5,940 nt of DNA from Porphyrobacter sp. (GTDB lineage Bacteria; Pseudomonadota; Alphaproteobacteria; Sphingomonadales; Sphingomonadaceae). The notes beneath the pieces were generated by a model, which saw only the letters and a list, made by a program, of their open reading frames with translations, did not search any database and was not told the origin of the DNA. Below are positions 5,335 to 5,940 of the stretch, in pieces. The position numbers were made by a program, and so were the translations under genes. The DNA lies in NCBI GenBank assembly GCA_014359685.1, contig JACIYY010000337.1, positions 1 through 5,940 of the forward strand, written 5' to 3'. Position 1 is the stretch's first letter. Each line of letters begins with the position of its first letter.

Positions 5335-5940
5335 CTACAGGAACGCCCGCAACTCCGCCACGAAGGCCTCCAGCCGGTCGTGATGGACCCAGTGGCCGGC
5401 GCCTGCGAAGCGGACCACCCGGGCATCGGCGAAATGCGCCAGCCGTCCATCGTCGGCCGGGTCGGTGGCCCAGCTCTCCTCGCCGTGGGCCAGCAGCACC
5501 GGACAGGTGACCGCCTCCCACAGCCGGTGTTGCTCCGCCTCGGTCAGGTTCTGCGGCGATCCGGCGCGGAACAGATCGTCGAATTTCCAGCTGAACGTGC
5601 CATCCTCGTTGCGGTTGACGCCGTGGAGCGTCAGGTGCCGGGCCTGCGCCTCCGACAGATGGGCGTTGGCCGCCTGCATCCGCGCCAGCGCGTCCTCGAC
5701 GCTCGCGTAGCGGCGGGGGGGACGGATGGCGATGGCGCGCCGCTCCTCGATCCAGTCGCGCCATATCTGCGGCGCCGGGCGCGACTCGGGCGCGCCCGGC
5801 GCGGCGGGCGGCAGCATGGCTTCGATCGCCACCAGCCGGCGCACCCGCTCGGGATAGATCGCAGCGTAGAGCAGGGCGATCGCCCCGCCATAGGAGTGGG
5901 CGACGATCGTCACCGGCTCTTCGGCAAGCTGATGGATCAG
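5335..5940 (-). CDS. Alpha/beta-fold hydrolase, N-terminus beyond the right edge
   Basis: The last 201 residues of an alpha/beta hydrolase; the frame is open through the right edge (LIHQLAEEPVTIVAHSYGG at the visible start). The nucleophile elbow is AHSYGG, with Ser16 of the fragment as the catalytic serine. The first small residue is Ala rather than the usual Gly, which the family tolerates. The likely catalytic histidine is in GAGHWVHHDR (His183). The acid is probably Asp161 in ESWATDPADDGR, which follows the strand CPVLLAHG. A cap region rich in Arg, Ala and Trp (about 50-130) lies between, as in lid-bearing esterases or epoxide-hydrolase relatives. The substrate cannot be inferred. The oxyanion HG motif and first strands are outside the window. 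The stop lies 21 bp from the convergent gamma-CA stop, with no clear shared terminator. Confidence 0.88.
   Translation of the reverse strand: MIHQLAEEPVTIVAHSYGGAIALLYAAIYPERVRRLVAIEAMLPPAAPGAPESRPAPQIWRDWIEERRAIAIRPPRRYASVEDALARMQAANAHLSEAQARHLTLHGVNRNEDGTFSWKFDDLFRAGSPQNLTEAEQHRLWEAVTCPVLLAHGEESWATDPADDGRLAHFADARVVRFAGAGHWVHHDRLEAFVAELRAFL
5772..5802. repeat. Perfect 12-bp inverted repeat inside the hydrolase gene
   Basis: GCGCCGGGCGCG (5772-5783) and CGCGCCCGGCGC (5791-5802) are exact reverse complements around a 7-nt loop. The region encodes the low-complexity linker PPAAPGAPESRPAP of the hydrolase. The strength of the stem is real, but codon bias toward GC in an Ala/Pro/Gly/Arg stretch can create it. 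Confidence 0.5.

Overview
The window looks like chromosomal DNA from a high-GC alphaproteobacterium, most likely Sphingomonadales. The basis is the very GC-rich third codon positions, the protein sequences (sphingomonad-like FdxA, Suv3-like helicase, Mg-type HemB) and an intergenic element containing 'gcgagcgcagcgaagcaatcc', a dispersed repeat I associate with this group. This placement is from memory, not from a search.

Layout, left to right. Bases 1-48 hold the first 16 codons of a minus-strand gene leaving the window, tentatively an IclR-type regulator. Bases 49-242 are non-coding and carry a near-palindrome over that start codon, a weak -10-like box, the dispersed repeat and a GC hairpin. 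Bases 243-3530 are a tightly packed minus-strand operon, transcribed right to left: a Suv3-like ATP-dependent helicase (866 aa), overlapping by 4 bp an S4-domain (Hsp15-like) RNA-binding protein, then after 19 nt the seven-iron ferredoxin fdxA. A 158-bp divergent gap (3531-3688) with a perfect 8-bp hairpin separates this operon from plus-strand hemB (porphobilinogen synthase). HemB is followed after 44 bp by a gamma-class carbonic anhydrase-family protein. Convergent to it, with 21 bp between, is an alpha/beta hydrolase whose N-terminus lies beyond the right edge.

Functionally these are housekeeping genes. The helicase and S4 protein suggest RNA or ribosome handling, and FdxA supplies low-potential electron transfer. 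HemB performs the second step of tetrapyrrole synthesis (5-aminolevulinate to porphobilinogen). The gamma-CA-like protein and hydrolase have no evident pathway link to it. I found no phage, transposase, CRISPR, toxin-antitoxin or defence signature, and nothing that convincingly forms a new system. The points worth a second look are the helicase/S4/ferredoxin linkage, the helicase's long unassigned C-terminal half, the absence of carD after fdxA, and several inverted repeats.
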